This document shows, piece after piece, positions 37,203 through 47,257 of a stretch of 64,000 bases of DNA. This DNA comes from an uncultured Rhizobiaceae group bacterium (GTDB taxonomy: Bacteria > Pseudomonadota > Alphaproteobacteria > Rhizobiales > Rhizobiaceae): the NCBI GenBank assembly GCA_938010435.1, contig CALLUS010000001.1, forward strand, positions 1 to 64,000, written 5' to 3'. The position numbers and the translations under genes were made by a program. A model generated the notes under the pieces. The model worked only from the letters and a program-made list of their open reading frames with translations. It had not been told where the DNA came from and searched no databases. Each line of letters starts with the position of its first letter. The first letter of the stretch is position 1.

Positions 37203-37718
37203 ATGACTGGACACATTTTGAGCAACGGAAACAAAAGCTTTGTGAAGGCTGGCCTCATGGTTGGTGCACTTGTGGCGTCACTTGGATTGTCTGCTTGCAA
37301 CTCTACTCAAAAAGTTTTCCAGCACGGTTATCAGTTGAATGAAGAAACTCTGGCTCTGGTTCCAGAAGGGTCTTCCCGCGATCAAGTAGATTTATCACTT
37401 GGCACGCCCTCTACCACACAGCGCGACGAGAACGGCAATGAGACATATTATTACATCAGTCAAAAACGCGTAAAATCAATTGCGTTCGCCCAAGGCGATA
37501 TTGTTGATCAACGTGTTTTGGCCGTCTATTTCGACAATGACGACACCGTACGCCAAATCGCAAATTACGGTTTGAAAGAAGGCAAAGTGTTCGATCACAT
37601 TGCCCGCGTGACGCCAACAGGCGGTGCAGAACTGAGCTTCCTATCGCAATTGTTTAGCGCTGCCGGTTCCATCGGCAACCCATTTGGCGGGGCGAAAGAT
37701 CCCAACGACAATTTCTAA
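37203..37718 (+). CDS. bamE: Outer membrane protein assembly factor BamE (SmpA/OmlA)
   Basis: A 171-residue lipoprotein with a signal peptide and lipobox LSAC (Cys near residue 31). The SmpA/OmlA domain follows: FQHGYQLNEETLALVPEGSSRDQVDLSLGTPSTT, then YYYISQKRV and VLAVYFDNDDTVRQIANYGLKEG. It is part of the BAM complex that folds outer-membrane proteins. The ATG at 37203 has GGAG upstream, and the ORF's extra 13 codons precede that site. It is divergent from the cytochrome bc1 chaperone gene. Confidence 0.92.
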   Translation: MTGHILSNGNKSFVKAGLMVGALVASLGLSACNSTQKVFQHGYQLNEETLALVPEGSSRDQVDLSLGTPSTTQRDENGNETYYYISQKRVKSIAFAQGDIVDQRVLAVYFDNDDTVRQIANYGLKEGKVFDHIARVTPTGGAELSFLSQLFSAAGSIGNPFGGAKDPNDNF

Positions 37719-37885
37719 GTTTGGGTTTCCTTTAGCGCCGGACGCTTAAATTACACTCATTTTCAGGGTCTCAAAAATTAGAAGGGTAATTACCCAGTCA
37801 TTCACCTTCAGCAATTGTTAATTCAAATAACCAGTTGACCCAATAATAGTGGACTCTGAATATGTGACACTTGCTTGTTCAGTCA

Positions 37886-39115
37886 CTAATTCGCCACCAC
37901 CTGACTTTTCATCTTCAACCAACCCAAGCTCAACAAACAAACTCCAACCACCGGGAAGATGACGTAATTGATTGCGTCCCAGCCCAATGTACCTTCGAAT
38001 GCGTTGAGGGTTTGGCCGGACATGAAGGAGGCTAGAGCAACGCTGCCAAACAGGATGAAGTCGTTAGCACCTTGTGCTTTTGCCTTTTCTTCGGGGCGAT
38101 AGGTTTCTGTCAACATCGCGGTTGCACCAATGAAACCGAAGTTCCAACCGATGCCCAATAGAATGAGCGCCAGATAGAAATGGGTGAGCGTGATGCCAGC
38201 CAATGCGACGACACCGCAAACGGCCAGTATCAACAATCCTACCCCAACAATGCGTTCCTTACCGAACTTCGCGATCAGGTTGCCCGTGAAGAAGCTTGGT
38301 CCGAACATGGCCATCACGTGCCATTGAATGCCCCAAGTAGATTGGTCCGGTTTGAACCCGCACAATGCCATTGCGAGCGGCGCGCCAGTCATGACGAAAG
38401 ACATGAGAGCATAGGTGCCAACGGCACACATCACGGAGACAATGAATTTTGGTTGGCTGATAATTTCAGACAGAGGACGCCCAGTGTCTGCGCTTTTGCG
38501 GTCTTGCTTGCTCATAGGTTTTTCAAAGCGCAGGAAAGACAATACAATCATTCCAGAAAACAACAGGAACGTTCCGGCAAAATAAGCTCCGGCAAATTCA
38601 ACAGGGGTGAAGAAATCGCTCATGTAAATAGCAGTTTGCGGGCCTATAATTGCAGCGAACAATCCGCCCGCCAAAACCCAAGAGATAGCTTTCGGTTTGA
38701 AATCTGCGCTACCTTGGTCGGCGGCCGCAAAACGATATTGCTGGGTGAAGGCACCGCCTGCACCGTTCATCAACATGCCGACACAGAACAACCAAAAGTC
38801 ACCCTGCATAATGGCCCATGTGGAAAGCAGCATGCCAACCATGCCAACGACGCAGCCGGACATAAATCCCAACCGACGCCCAATGCGTGACATTAGCATG
38901 GCTGCAGGAATCGCCATCAACGCCACACCGATATTGTAGCCCGTGACAGGTGCTGTCGCTAAAGACTTGTCTTGACCCAAAAGATAGAATCCAGCCAAAC
39001 CACCTAAAGCAATGGAAATCGGAGCTGCAGCCCCTGTGAGCGCCTGAGCCACAGACAAAATGAGGGCGTTGCGCCTTGCAGGGGCGTTCGTATCAAATAC
39101 AGCTTCGGCAGACAT
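37886..39115 (-). CDS. MFS transporter
   Basis: A 409-residue major facilitator superfamily protein with about twelve helices. The loop 2-3 signature appears as SRIGRRLGFMSGCVVG near residue 85, and the N-terminal half has PISIALGGLAGFYLLGQDKSLATAP. It resembles the group often placed with YcaD-like or drug efflux transporters, but substrate is not readable. The ATG at 39115 is used; a TTG at 39127 would overlap the thiL stop. It follows thiL with 8 bases between and is likely cotranscribed. Confidence 0.85.
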   Translation of the reverse strand: MSAEAVFDTNAPARRNALILSVAQALTGAAAPISIALGGLAGFYLLGQDKSLATAPVTGYNIGVALMAIPAAMLMSRIGRRLGFMSGCVVGMVGMLLSTWAIMQGDFWLFCVGMLMNGAGGAFTQQYRFAAADQGSADFKPKAISWVLAGGLFAAIIGPQTAIYMSDFFTPVEFAGAYFAGTFLLFSGMIVLSFLRFEKPMSKQDRKSADTGRPLSEIISQPKFIVSVMCAVGTYALMSFVMTGAPLAMALCGFKPDQSTWGIQWHVMAMFGPSFFTGNLIAKFGKERIVGVGLLILAVCGVVALAGITLTHFYLALILLGIGWNFGFIGATAMLTETYRPEEKAKAQGANDFILFGSVALASFMSGQTLNAFEGTLGWDAINYVIFPVVGVCLLSLGWLKMKSQVVAN

Positions 39116-39123
39116 GAGGCAGC

Positions 39124-40101
39124 TCAAAAATGACGGTAGGATGTGACTGTTTGAGACAGTGACACACCATTCGCAGTAAGGGAAACACCGGTACCGCTCT
39201 CCCCGGTTATTTCACCAATTTCCGTGATCGTAATATTCTTTACCACTGCTTTCTTTTGGCATTCTTCAACGTGTGTGGGATCAACTGTGAACAGGCATTG
39301 ATAATCATCCCCACCGCCCAAGATACAATCCCAAAGCTTTGGTATCTGTTCAATGCGGCTTTCGAGTTGCGGAGAGAGCGGAATATGATTGCGCTCAACC
39401 TTAGCAGAAACACCAGAAGCTCGTGCCAGTTTTTGCAAATCACCCAACAAGCCATCGGACACGTCCATTGAAGCTGAGGCGAACTCCCGGATCACTGTTT
39501 CTAAACCGACTGGTGGCTCGGGCAACTCGTAACAATTCCGGAAGTAAGCGGTATCTGACTTTGAGAATTCCACACCTTGATTTGCTTTGAACCAAAGATG
39601 AGCCGCCGAGTTTCCGATTGTGCCAGAGACAAAAATCTTATCGCCAGATTTTGCTCCCAAACGACTAACATAGTGCCCTGTTGGCACGGAGCCAAGCATT
39701 GTGATGGAAACGTGCAAATGGTCTGGTGACATGTAGGTATCACCACCTGTAAGTTGCAAATTATAGAGCGCTTGATCTTCTTCCAAACCCTTTGCGAAAG
39801 ACGCGAACTCTTTGTCTGCCCAGTGTTTGGGAACTCCAAGCGCTACTGAATAGTGTTCTGGCGTACCACCCTTTGCGATGATATCGGATATATTCACACG
39901 CAAAGCCTTTTGCGCGATATGTTCCGGAGCTTCATCACCGAAAAAATGCACCGTTTCAGCAATTGAATCTTGAGTAATGATCCAATCGAACCCGGCATTC
40001 GGTTGCAATAGCGCAGCGTCATCTTTCAATTCAAAGGAATTTGGTCCGGCGAGAGGTGCCAGATATTTGGCGATCAATTCAAATTCGCCTGAGCGACTCA
40101 C
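39124..40101 (-). CDS. thiL: Thiamine-monophosphate kinase
   Basis: A 325-residue ATP-dependent kinase that makes thiamine pyrophosphate from the monophosphate. It shows [13 protein letters not shown] at the start, LKDDAALL, the metal-binding [62 protein letters not shown] and [12 protein letters not shown]. It starts with GTG, overlapping the nusB stop (GTGA), with GGAGAG upstream, so it is coupled to nusB. Confidence 0.95.
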   Translation of the reverse strand: MSRSGEFELIAKYLAPLAGPNSFELKDDAALLQPNAGFDWIITQDSIAETVHFFGDEAPEHIAQKALRVNISDIIAKGGTPEHYSVALGVPKHWADKEFASFAKGLEEDQALYNLQLTGGDTYMSPDHLHVSITMLGSVPTGHYVSRLGAKSGDKIFVSGTIGNSAAHLWFKANQGVEFSKSDTAYFRNCYELPEPPVGLETVIREFASASMDVSDGLLGDLQKLARASGVSAKVERNHIPLSPQLESRIEQIPKLWDCILGGGDDYQCLFTVDPTHVEECQKKAVVKNITITEIGEITGESGTGVSLTANGVSLSQTVTSYRHF

Positions 40102-40652
40102 TCAGTCTCTCCTGCAGCATCCGTATCGGACACATCTTCAGCGGGCGTTTCAACCTCGGCTTTCAGGTCAAGTTCACCCTCGCGCAAATTGCGTCCTATA
40201 CGATCAAGAACGCCGTTGACCATTTTGCTTTCATCACCTTCGAAAAAAGCTTTGGTCACTTCCACATATTCGCTGACGATCACCCGTGCACCAACGTCAG
40301 CGCGGTTGATGAGCTCAAACACAGCGGCACGCAAAATAGCACGCAGGATGGAATCGATGCGCGATAAAGGCCAATCTTCGGTCAGAGATTTATGAATGAT
40401 CGGATCAATTGCTTTTTGATCACGCACAACCCCTGCAACAACGCCACGAAACCAGGACGGGTCAGCGTCGAGATATTTCTCACCGTCAATTTCCCCACCC
40501 AAGCGGAAGTTTTCGTATTCTGCGACAACTTCAGTCAGTCCTGCACCACCAATATCCATTTGATACAGCGCTTGAACGGCTGAAAGACGCGCTGCGCCGC
40601 GCTTATTTGCCGGCTTTGTTGTTTTCTCTGCTTTAGACAAGGAATTTCTCAC
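40098..40652 (-). CDS. nusB: Transcription antitermination factor NusB
   Basis: A 184-residue all-helical protein that binds boxA RNA with S10 in rRNA antitermination. It shows [19 protein letters not shown], the central [35 protein letters not shown] and [31 protein letters not shown]. The start is a GTG at 40652 that lies inside the end of ribH (20-base overlap). A longer-than-usual acidic C-terminal tail ([17 protein letters not shown]) is unlike E. coli NusB but common in this order. Confidence 0.95.
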   Translation of the reverse strand: MRNSLSKAEKTTKPANKRGAARLSAVQALYQMDIGGAGLTEVVAEYENFRLGGEIDGEKYLDADPSWFRGVVAGVVRDQKAIDPIIHKSLTEDWPLSRIDSILRAILRAAVFELINRADVGARVIVSEYVEVTKAFFEGDESKMVNGVLDRIGRNLREGELDLKAEVETPAEDVSDTDAAGETE

Positions 40653-41073
40653 GCAGTTTGATCATGTCCAAAACAGCAGAGGCCGCGTGACCACCTTTGT
40701 TCAATTCATCTTTCTTAGCACGAGCCAAGGCCTGGGCTTCATTTTCCGTGGTTTGAATGCCGTTGCCCAGTGCAATACATTCAGCAATCGTGATGTCCAT
40801 AATCGCGCGGGCTGATTCAAACGCCACAATATCATAATGAGTGGTTTCACCGCGAATGACACAACCCAAGGTGATAAATCCATCGTAGTGCTTCCCGCCA
40901 CGTGCCATGCCTTCAAGCGCCATTGAGACAGTTGCGGGAATTTCCAGAACACCGGGAACTGGAATGTAGTCCCAAGTCGCACCTTCTTTTTTCAGCACTT
41001 CCTCAGCGCCTTCTACAAGCGATTTGGAGATATGCGTATAATAAGGTGCGTCGATGATCAGAATATGCGGCAT
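40633..41073 (-). CDS. ribH: 6,7-dimethyl-8-ribityllumazine synthase
   Basis: A 146-residue lumazine synthase that condenses the ribityl pyrimidinedione with dihydroxybutanone phosphate. It shows [21 protein letters not shown], the substrate site [42 protein letters not shown] and [17 protein letters not shown]. The start at 41073 (MPHILIID) fits the family; 19 extra residues upstream do not. It lies between ribE and nusB in a riboflavin operon. Confidence 0.95.
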   Translation of the reverse strand: MPHILIIDAPYYTHISKSLVEGAEEVLKKEGATWDYIPVPGVLEIPATVSMALEGMARGGKHYDGFITLGCVIRGETTHYDIVAFESARAIMDITIAECIALGNGIQTTENEAQALARAKKDELNKGGHAASAVLDMIKLREKFLV

Positions 41074-41133
41074 GGCTTGCTCTGTAATTTGGTGTAACGC
41101 TTCAAAAACACGGGCAAGCCGCATTGGCAAGGG

Positions 41134-41736
41134 TTAAAGCGAAGCAGCGGGAAATTCAGTTAATCTGGCGGCATATCGCGCCATTGTATCAATCTCTATA
41201 TTCATCATATCTCCCAGCTTGGTTTGCCCCCATGTAGTCACTTCCCGGGAATGGCGAATGAGCAAAACATCAAACTCGGTTCCGTTCACCGCGTTGACTG
41301 TCAGCGATGTCCCATTGAGAGTAATAGAGCCTTTGGGCGCGATGAAACGAGCGAGGTTTTCAGGCGAACGAATTGTGTAACGTGTGGCCTCCCCTTCTTG
41401 CTGAACCTTTACAACTTCTGCCATACCGTCCACGTGGCCTGAAACTATATGACCACCCAATTCATCACCGACTTTCAAGGCACGTTCCAGATTGAGATTT
41501 TGCCCCATTGTCCAAGTCCCGGCAGTGGTCAGGCGTAATGCCTCTTCCCATGCTTCAACGTCGAATGTGGTGTCCGTCTTTGAAACAACGGTTAGGCACA
41601 CGCCTTCATGGGCAATCGACGCGCCGATATCGATGCTGGCTGTGTCATAGCTGGTGGACACCGTGAAGCGGCGGCCTTGGGGCAATTGTTCCACCTTTTC
41701 CAACGTGCCGATGTCGGTAATGATGCCAGTGAACAT
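41134..41736 (-). CDS. ribE: Riboflavin synthase, alpha subunit
   Basis: A 200-residue two-barrel protein that dismutates two lumazine molecules to riboflavin. It has the repeated MFTGIITDIGTLEKV and GHIVSGHVDGMAEVV halves, SIAHEGVCLTVV in the first barrel and SITLNGTSLTVNAV in the second, the expected duplicated lumazine-binding pattern. It starts 3 bases after ribD and precedes ribH by about 60 bases. Confidence 0.95.
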   Translation of the reverse strand: MFTGIITDIGTLEKVEQLPQGRRFTVSTSYDTASIDIGASIAHEGVCLTVVSKTDTTFDVEAWEEALRLTTAGTWTMGQNLNLERALKVGDELGGHIVSGHVDGMAEVVKVQQEGEATRYTIRSPENLARFIAPKGSITLNGTSLTVNAVNGTEFDVLLIRHSREVTTWGQTKLGDMMNIEIDTMARYAARLTEFPAASL

Positions 41737-41739
41737 AAT

Positions 41740-42831
41740 CTAGACCCTGTAAAAGATTTGTAGCGTGTCGTCGCCTAAAACCATCTGACGTTCAAGTGTG
41801 AAGCTTGTCGCAAGGTCCGTTGCAACGACTGGTGATGGAATGCCTTTTTCGCCAATGGTGGTTGGCCCCGTCAACAGCGCGATCTTATCCACGAGGTCCG
41901 CCTCAAGAAACGACTTTGCAACTTCGGCTCCACCTTCCACCATAAGCGACGATATACTGGATGCCGCCATATCTTCAAGAATTTCAGGCAATGCCAACTT
42001 ACCGTCGTGCGCCTCGGCCGCAAACAAGCGCACGTCTTGTTCTATCAAATCTTTTGGTAGTTCCGATTTCATTGAAATCACATGGGTCGGTACATCTCTT
42101 GCACCCAACGCCAGTTTTGAGCGGGCAGAAAGTTTAGCATCGCTGTCCAAGACAAAACGCTGCGGTGAACGGTTTTGCAAACCATCAAGACGACATGTGA
42201 GTTCAGGGTCGTCAGCCTCCACGGTCCCTTTGCCGACCAGTATGGCATCGTTTTCCGCGCGCATACGATGGACCAACGATTTCGCAATACTGCTTGTGAT
42301 CAGAATTTCTTGCCCCGCAATACCCAATTTTCCGTCAGCAGAAATTGCAAGCTTTAGAGTCACATAGGGGCGGTTTTTCAGTTTTCGATTCAAGTATCCA
42401 CCGAGGTCATGCCCGGACTGTTCTGCACCCTGCCCTGTTTCAACCGTGATGCCAGCCGCTTTTAGCATGGCGTGTCCCTTGCCATCCACACGTGTGTCAG
42501 GGTCCGTCCATGCAGTCACCACCCGCGCAACACCAGCATCAATCAACGCCTGTGCACATGGAGACGTTGCGCCATGGTGAGCACATGGTTCCAACGAAAC
42601 ATAAGCAGTCGCACCCTTCGCCTTGTCACCAGCCTGGTCGATTGCGATCCTTTCCGCGTGAGGTCGTCCGCCCTTGGCTGTGATGCCTTTGCCCACGACT
42701 TTGGGAATCTCATCTTCGAACTGAACAAGCAAAGTTCCAACTGATGGATTGCTGGCCGTCAAACCACGGTGACGGCGTGCCAAGCGAAGGCAGGCATCCA
42801 TAAAGCGTTGATCTGTTTTCAAATTCGTCAT
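41740..42831 (-). CDS. ribD: Bifunctional riboflavin biosynthesis deaminase/reductase
   Basis: A 363-residue fusion. The N-terminal zinc deaminase domain (residues ~5-145) shows ACLRLARRHRGLTASNPSVG, the HAE motif in GGRPHAERIAI and PCAHHGATSPCAQALIDAG. The C-terminal reductase domain shows RPYVTLKLAISADGKLG, RAENDAILVGKGTVEADDPELTCR and LMVEGGAEVAKSFLEADLVD. Together they convert the diaminopyrimidinone to the ribitylamino-uracil phosphate. It follows nrdR and begins the rib genes of this operon. Confidence 0.95.
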   Translation of the reverse strand: MTNLKTDQRFMDACLRLARRHRGLTASNPSVGTLLVQFEDEIPKVVGKGITAKGGRPHAERIAIDQAGDKAKGATAYVSLEPCAHHGATSPCAQALIDAGVARVVTAWTDPDTRVDGKGHAMLKAAGITVETGQGAEQSGHDLGGYLNRKLKNRPYVTLKLAISADGKLGIAGQEILITSSIAKSLVHRMRAENDAILVGKGTVEADDPELTCRLDGLQNRSPQRFVLDSDAKLSARSKLALGARDVPTHVISMKSELPKDLIEQDVRLFAAEAHDGKLALPEILEDMAASSISSLMVEGGAEVAKSFLEADLVDKIALLTGPTTIGEKGIPSPVVATDLATSFTLERQMVLGDDTLQIFYRV

Positions 42832-42855
42832 GCAGCTATGATGGCAGACTGACGA

Positions 42856-43323
42856 TCACTCGTCATCGGTTGTTTTGTCAGCCTTGGCAATTTCGCCCAA
42901 AATTTCGTCAAAGTCCGCAGCTTCTGTGAAATCACGGTAAACGCTCGCAAAACGTACATAGGCCACATCGTCCAAGCCTTTCAGACCTTCCATGACCATA
43001 TGGCCGATCTCATCCACCGGAACTTCAGATTCCCCGGAGGATTCCAATCGGCGTACAATGCCTGAGATCAAGCGTTCGATACGATCCTGATCGACCGGGC
43101 GTTTTCGCAAAGCGACTTCAACCGATCGTGCCAGTTTGTCCCGATCAAAGGGAACTTTGCGGCCTGATTTCTTCGCCACTGTCAATTCGCGCAATTGTAT
43201 GCGCTCAAATGTGGTGAAGCGGCCGCCGCAATCTGAACAAACACGGCGGCGGCGAATATTATCCTCTGAAGGACGCGAATCCTTCACCTGAGTTTCTTGT
43301 GAACTGCAAAAAGGACAACGCAT
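42856..43323 (-). CDS. nrdR: Transcriptional repressor NrdR
   Basis: A 155-residue repressor of ribonucleotide reductase genes. The zinc ribbon has [17 protein letters not shown] and [19 protein letters not shown] (four cysteines), followed by the ATP-cone domain ([32 protein letters not shown], then [21 protein letters not shown]), which senses dATP/ATP. It sits between glyA and ribD, the standard alphaproteobacterial position. Confidence 0.96.
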   Translation of the reverse strand: MRCPFCSSQETQVKDSRPSEDNIRRRRVCSDCGGRFTTFERIQLRELTVAKKSGRKVPFDRDKLARSVEVALRKRPVDQDRIERLISGIVRRLESSGESEVPVDEIGHMVMEGLKGLDDVAYVRFASVYRDFTEAADFDEILGEIAKADKTTDDE

Positions 43324-43342
43324 GACTTAAGACTTCTTTGAC

Positions 43343-44656
43343 TTACAGGTCAGAGTAGATAGGGAAACGAGCTGTCAGTTCCAGTACTTTGGCCGCAACA
43401 GCTTTTTCAACTTCCCCATTTCCCTCTTCACCGTTGGCGGCCAAACCGTCCATGACTTCAAGGATAAACTCACCCACTTGCTGAAACTCCGCGATGCCGA
43501 AGCCGCGTGTTGTCGCTGCTGGTGTTCCCAACCGAATGCCAGATGTGACCATCGGTTTTTCAGGGTCAAACGGCACACCATTTTTGTTGCATGTCATATT
43601 GGCGCGACCAAGGGCTGCTTCAGCCGCTTTGCCTGTTACGCCTTTGGGACGCAGATCAACCAGCAATACGTGGGTGTCTGTGCCTCCAGACACCAAGTCG
43701 AGACCGCCCGCTTTAAGCGTTTCGCCAAGTGCTTTGGCATTGGCCACCACATCAGCAACGTAAGTGCGATATTCTGGCGTCAATGCTTCACCGAATGCCA
43801 CAGCCTTTGCTGCAATCACATGCATTAAAGGGCCACCTTGAATGCCGGGGAAGATTGCTGAATTGAACTTTTTCGCCAACGCTTCGTCATTGGTGAGGAT
43901 CAAACCACCGCGCGGACCGCGCAGAGTTTTGTGTGTAGTTGAAGTGGCCACATGGGCGTGAGGGAACGGGCTTGGGTGAACACCACCTGCCACAAGACCA
44001 GAGAAATGCGCCATATCCACAAGGAACCAAGCGCCTACTTCATCAGCGATTTTGCGGAAACGGGCGAAATCGATCTGGCGTGGATAGGCAGAACCGCCAG
44101 CAATGATGAGCTTCGGTTTATGTTCACGGGCTAATGCTTCAACCTGATCGAAATCAATCAGGTCGTCTTCTTTTTTTACGCCGTATTGAATGGCATTAAA
44201 CCATTTTCCCGATTGGTTTGGTTTTGCCCCGTGGGTCAAGTGTCCACCAGCATCAAGGCTCAAGCCCAAAATGGTATCGCCTGGCTGGATAAGGGCTTGA
44301 AACACGGCTTGGTTGGCCTGTGAACCAGAGTTCGGTTGCACATTTGCAAACTGGCAATCAAACAGTTTTGTGATTCGTTCAACCGCCAAATCTTCAGCAA
44401 TATCAACGTATTCGCAACCACCATAGTAACGGCGGCCGGAATAGCCTTCCGCATATTTATTGGTCATTATCGAACCCTGCGCTTCAAGAACTGCACGGGA
44501 CACAATGTTTTCTGATGCGATCAACTCAACTTCATGTTGCTGACGCCCCAGCTCGCCCTGCACTGCTTTGAATAAGGCTGCATCGGTGTCCGCAAGCGAA
44601 CGTCCGAAGAATGTGTCGAGTGTTGAATTTGAAGGAGTGTTTTCGGCGTTGGCCAT
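43343..44656 (-). CDS. glyA: Serine hydroxymethyltransferase
   Basis: A 437-residue PLP enzyme that interconverts serine and glycine with tetrahydrofolate, supplying one-carbon units. It shows [73 protein letters not shown], the PLP lysine in [20 protein letters not shown] and [15 protein letters not shown]. The ATG at 44656 is used; the ORF's earlier start adds 34 unlike residues. It heads the run glyA-nrdR-ribD-ribE-ribH-nusB-thiL. Confidence 0.96.
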   Translation of the reverse strand: MANAENTPSNSTLDTFFGRSLADTDAALFKAVQGELGRQQHEVELIASENIVSRAVLEAQGSIMTNKYAEGYSGRRYYGGCEYVDIAEDLAVERITKLFDCQFANVQPNSGSQANQAVFQALIQPGDTILGLSLDAGGHLTHGAKPNQSGKWFNAIQYGVKKEDDLIDFDQVEALAREHKPKLIIAGGSAYPRQIDFARFRKIADEVGAWFLVDMAHFSGLVAGGVHPSPFPHAHVATSTTHKTLRGPRGGLILTNDEALAKKFNSAIFPGIQGGPLMHVIAAKAVAFGEALTPEYRTYVADVVANAKALGETLKAGGLDLVSGGTDTHVLLVDLRPKGVTGKAAEAALGRANMTCNKNGVPFDPEKPMVTSGIRLGTPAATTRGFGIAEFQQVGEFILEVMDGLAANGEEGNGEVEKAVAAKVLELTARFPIYSDL

Positions 44657-44795
44657 GGTGCGACTCTGCTCAATATCTGTAGGTTCAAAACGAGAAACCG
44701 CTTCCCGATGGAAAGCGGCGTATAAAGGCTTGGTATATTTCAAATAAACCAAAGACACTGAAAATAGCGACTTTAGCCGTTTGATTGGCGACCTT

Positions 44796-46085
44796 TTACC
44801 GGTTCAAAGCCAATTCGTCCACACCATCACGTTTGTATATATCGTCACGGAACTGAACCACGCCGTTATCCGTCGACCAAGCGCTGATATAGGTGAAATA
44901 TACGGGCACAGGTGCCGCTAGGCGAAGATCTGTCCTCTCTCCGGAAGCGATAATGGATTCAATTTCCGCGCGGCTGCCTTGGGGGGTGTTTTTTGCCAAC
45001 CAAACCAAAAGGTCGCGCACATTCTTCACGCGCACACAGCCAGACGAATCAAACCGTAAGAACTTATTGAACAAGCCTTTTTGCGGCGTGTCATGCATGT
45101 ATACGGCATGGGGATTCGGGAAGTTGATCTTCACAGACCCCATGGCATTGATCCGACCGGGTTCTTGACGAAAACGATACTTCACGGCGTCTTCCGTACT
45201 CCAATCGATGGTTTCTGGAGGAATTTCATTGCTGTTGCCATCAAACACGAGAATTTTGTTGCGTGAAAGATATGTCGGGTCTTTGCGCATCAATGGAATA
45301 ATGTCTTTGCGAATGATCGACTTCGGCGCCGTCCAATAAGGATTGAGGTTCAATTCGTAGATTTTCGAGTTCAAAATTGGCGTCTGGCGACTGATACGCC
45401 CCACAATTGCTGTATGACGCTGGGCCACACGCGACCCTTCAACGGCTTCAATTTCTGCCGCCGGAATGTTCACCATCACGTAACGATCACCCAGAAAACC
45501 TGACATGGCGCGCAAACGAACCAAATTGGTTTCCAATTGTCCCAAACGAATGTTGGCTGGAATATTCATCGCAGCGAGTGAAAAGCGCCCCAAAATACCA
45601 TCCGCTGGTAGGCCATGACGGCGTTGAAACCGCTTCACAGCAGCACTGACATAGGTGTCGAATTGATTGGAAATACCCGCTGACGTCGACAGATCACCCG
45701 AAATCATCAGACGTTTGCGCAACACGCTCACGCTGCTGGAAGATGACCCGAGTTTCAACTTCTTATCGGCTGGCACGACAGGCCAACCGCCACCAGCAAC
45801 GATGCCTTGATATTCGGCAAGTGCCTGTTGAATGAAATCAATAGTTTGCGGCGCGAACACAGGGGTTTTTGAAGCCACACTTTTACGCTGGGTTGATGCT
45901 GCATCAAATTTGGAGTTCCAGCGATCACGGTTTTGGAAGTTCAAAATCCGATCAATCGCTGTTTCCGCATAAGCAGACGGTGCAGCGACCATTGCAGCCC
46001 CTGCCGCACCCACCGCGCGCAGGAGCGACCGGCGACCAACATTAGGTTGATCTGAAACCGCTTTAGAACCCGTAATCTTCTTCAT
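44796..46085 (-). CDS. L,D-transpeptidase with Tat signal and peptidoglycan-binding domain (LdtP-like)
   Basis: A 429-residue exported enzyme. The N-terminus has a twin-arginine motif ([24 protein letters not shown]), so Tat export is likely. A PG_binding_1 domain follows near residues 110-190 ([33 protein letters not shown]). The YkuD catalytic domain near residues 215-370 has the histidine in [14 protein letters not shown] and the cysteine in [17 protein letters not shown]. It forms 3-3 crosslinks or anchors proteins to peptidoglycan. In related bacteria such a gene is adjacent to and controlled by ldtR; here ldtR is about 4.4 kb away. Confidence 0.9.
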   Translation of the reverse strand: MKKITGSKAVSDQPNVGRRSLLRAVGAAGAAMVAAPSAYAETAIDRILNFQNRDRWNSKFDAASTQRKSVASKTPVFAPQTIDFIQQALAEYQGIVAGGGWPVVPADKKLKLGSSSSSVSVLRKRLMISGDLSTSAGISNQFDTYVSAAVKRFQRRHGLPADGILGRFSLAAMNIPANIRLGQLETNLVRLRAMSGFLGDRYVMVNIPAAEIEAVEGSRVAQRHTAIVGRISRQTPILNSKIYELNLNPYWTAPKSIIRKDIIPLMRKDPTYLSRNKILVFDGNSNEIPPETIDWSTEDAVKYRFRQEPGRINAMGSVKINFPNPHAVYMHDTPQKGLFNKFLRFDSSGCVRVKNVRDLLVWLAKNTPQGSRAEIESIIASGERTDLRLAAPVPVYFTYISAWSTDNGVVQFRDDIYKRDGVDELALNR

Positions 46086-46176
46086 TATCAACACCTTCGA
46101 ATCGACCTGCGACTCACTTGTTCATATTTCTAGGCAAATCTATCTGTCACATCTTAACAGATATTAACCACGATGT

Positions 46177-46186
46177 GTTACGTAAC
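46177..46186. promoter_or_regulatory. Perfect palindrome GTTACGTAAC upstream of the L,D-transpeptidase
   Basis: A 10-base perfect palindrome lies about 92-101 bases before the L,D-transpeptidase start, extended on one side as GTTACGTAACGTAA. It could be an operator, possibly for the nearby LdtR-type regulator, but I do not recall the exact LdtR box well enough to match it. Confidence 0.3.
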
Positions 46187-46323
46187 GTAAATTAACTGCA
46201 AAAACTATAGCAATTTACTCATGAATTCTAAATGGGGCGACTTTACCGCGCAAACAAGTGTTCCTGCGGGTTTCAGGCGCTTTCAAACAAATGTGATGCA
46301 ATGGACCTGTAGCAGTTGGGGCG

Positions 46324-46809
46324 CTATCCAGCGAACTTGTTAGCCATCGTATCTTGATCCTCATTTGAGTGACGTAACAAAAAACTTTGAGCACCATAGT
46401 CTGGACTTTCACTCAAAATTTTGAACAAACGACTGCCATGGGAAACATATCCTGAATCAGGTTTTTCAGAACCGTCTGTTAGTTCTGATTCTGGCCCTAG
46501 AGAACCTTCGTTTGCTTTAACAAACCCCATTGACCAATTGGCAAAGGTACGTTGATCAATTTCATTGGAATATTGAGACCATAATTGTTCTACATCAACG
46601 TGCCTTGAATCGCTCTTGATGTTGGCAAACAGCTGCTCAATACCTTCTTTTTCACCTTCTATTATTTGCAGAAAGTAAAGGCCGTCAAACAACAGAACCC
46701 CAGTGATGTTGTTGTTAGCATTCTTACTTTGGGCTTGTGTATGCAATTGCTCAACATCACTTAGAACAAAGTCATGAGCCGCTTTGCTTCTATAGACGAT
46801 TTCAAACAT
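46324..46809 (-). CDS. BLUF-domain blue-light photoreceptor
   Basis: A 161-residue protein with an N-terminal BLUF domain (residues 1-~97). All key residues are visible: Tyr6 in EIVYRSKA, Asn30 six residues before the T of NITG, Gln48 in FLQIIEGE, and Trp92/Met94 in ANWSMGF, matching the numbering of short BLUF proteins such as BlrB. The flavin hydrogen-bond switch should therefore be functional. The ~65-residue tail is polar with no output domain, so it must signal through a partner. The start is the ATG at 46809; an earlier start adds 15 unlike residues. It lies in the accessory patch between the L,D-transpeptidase and ldtR. Confidence 0.9.
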   Translation of the reverse strand: MFEIVYRSKAAHDFVLSDVEQLHTQAQSKNANNNITGVLLFDGLYFLQIIEGEKEGIEQLFANIKSDSRHVDVEQLWSQYSNEIDQRTFANWSMGFVKANEGSLGPESELTDGSEKPDSGYVSHGSRLFKILSESPDYGAQSFLLRHSNEDQDTMANKFAG

Positions 46810-47257
46810 GATTGGTTCTCTGTAAAAATGGGCGCCGCACACTGCTTTCTCCAACTTCGTTACAGTGGGTATCGCCTAGAGAAACCTCCATATTAGTTGG
46901 AACCAAATGTATCAATACTCAGCGTCATGTTGCTAGGGAACAGATGAAAATTGACATCATTAAACGCGTGCAGATCGTCTGCTATCAGTCAATTAAAACA
47001 TTGTAAACAAAGCGTTTTCGTGAATCTTGCCAAGGAAGAATTCTAGAACTTCACAGATATTTGCCAAACATACAGCATGTTTCTGCTAGAATTCGCCACG
47101 GTAAATCATTGAAAATCGAACGAAATGAAACGTTCTGTGAACACACTAATGCTGATAAGTCGAATGGAAAGAAAAACGGCATACTATTCGAAACAGTATG
47201 CCGTAAGATTGTATATAGAACCGGGTCTCATGGACCTAGGTCACTTTTGAATTGGTT
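46810..47257. other. Gene-free stretch between BLUF and OMP genes
   Basis: No convincing gene is present. It holds the promoter region of the BLUF gene, a spaced inverted repeat (GAATTCTAG at 47038-47046 and CTAGAATTC at 47086-47094, 39 bases apart) and, near its end, a terminator for the outer-membrane protein gene. Short plus-strand ORFs here lack start signals and family resemblance. Confidence 0.6.
47172..47204 (-). terminator. Rho-independent terminator after the outer-membrane protein gene
   Basis: A 10-base perfect stem, ACGGCATACT (47176-47185 region) with AGTATGCCGT (ending 47204), encloses a 9-base loop and is followed on the minus strand by TTTTTC. It lies about 55 bases after the stop of the beta-barrel protein gene. 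Confidence 0.8.

Noticed and set aside
38180-38890. 236-residue plus-strand ORF inside the MFS gene
   Set aside because: It is antisense to a clear membrane transporter and reads as low-complexity His/Gln/Arg-rich text typical of shadow frames.
44796-46085. Ordinary Sec-exported L,D-transpeptidase
   Set aside because: The N-terminus has a clear twin-arginine motif with a long polar leader, so Tat export is the better call.
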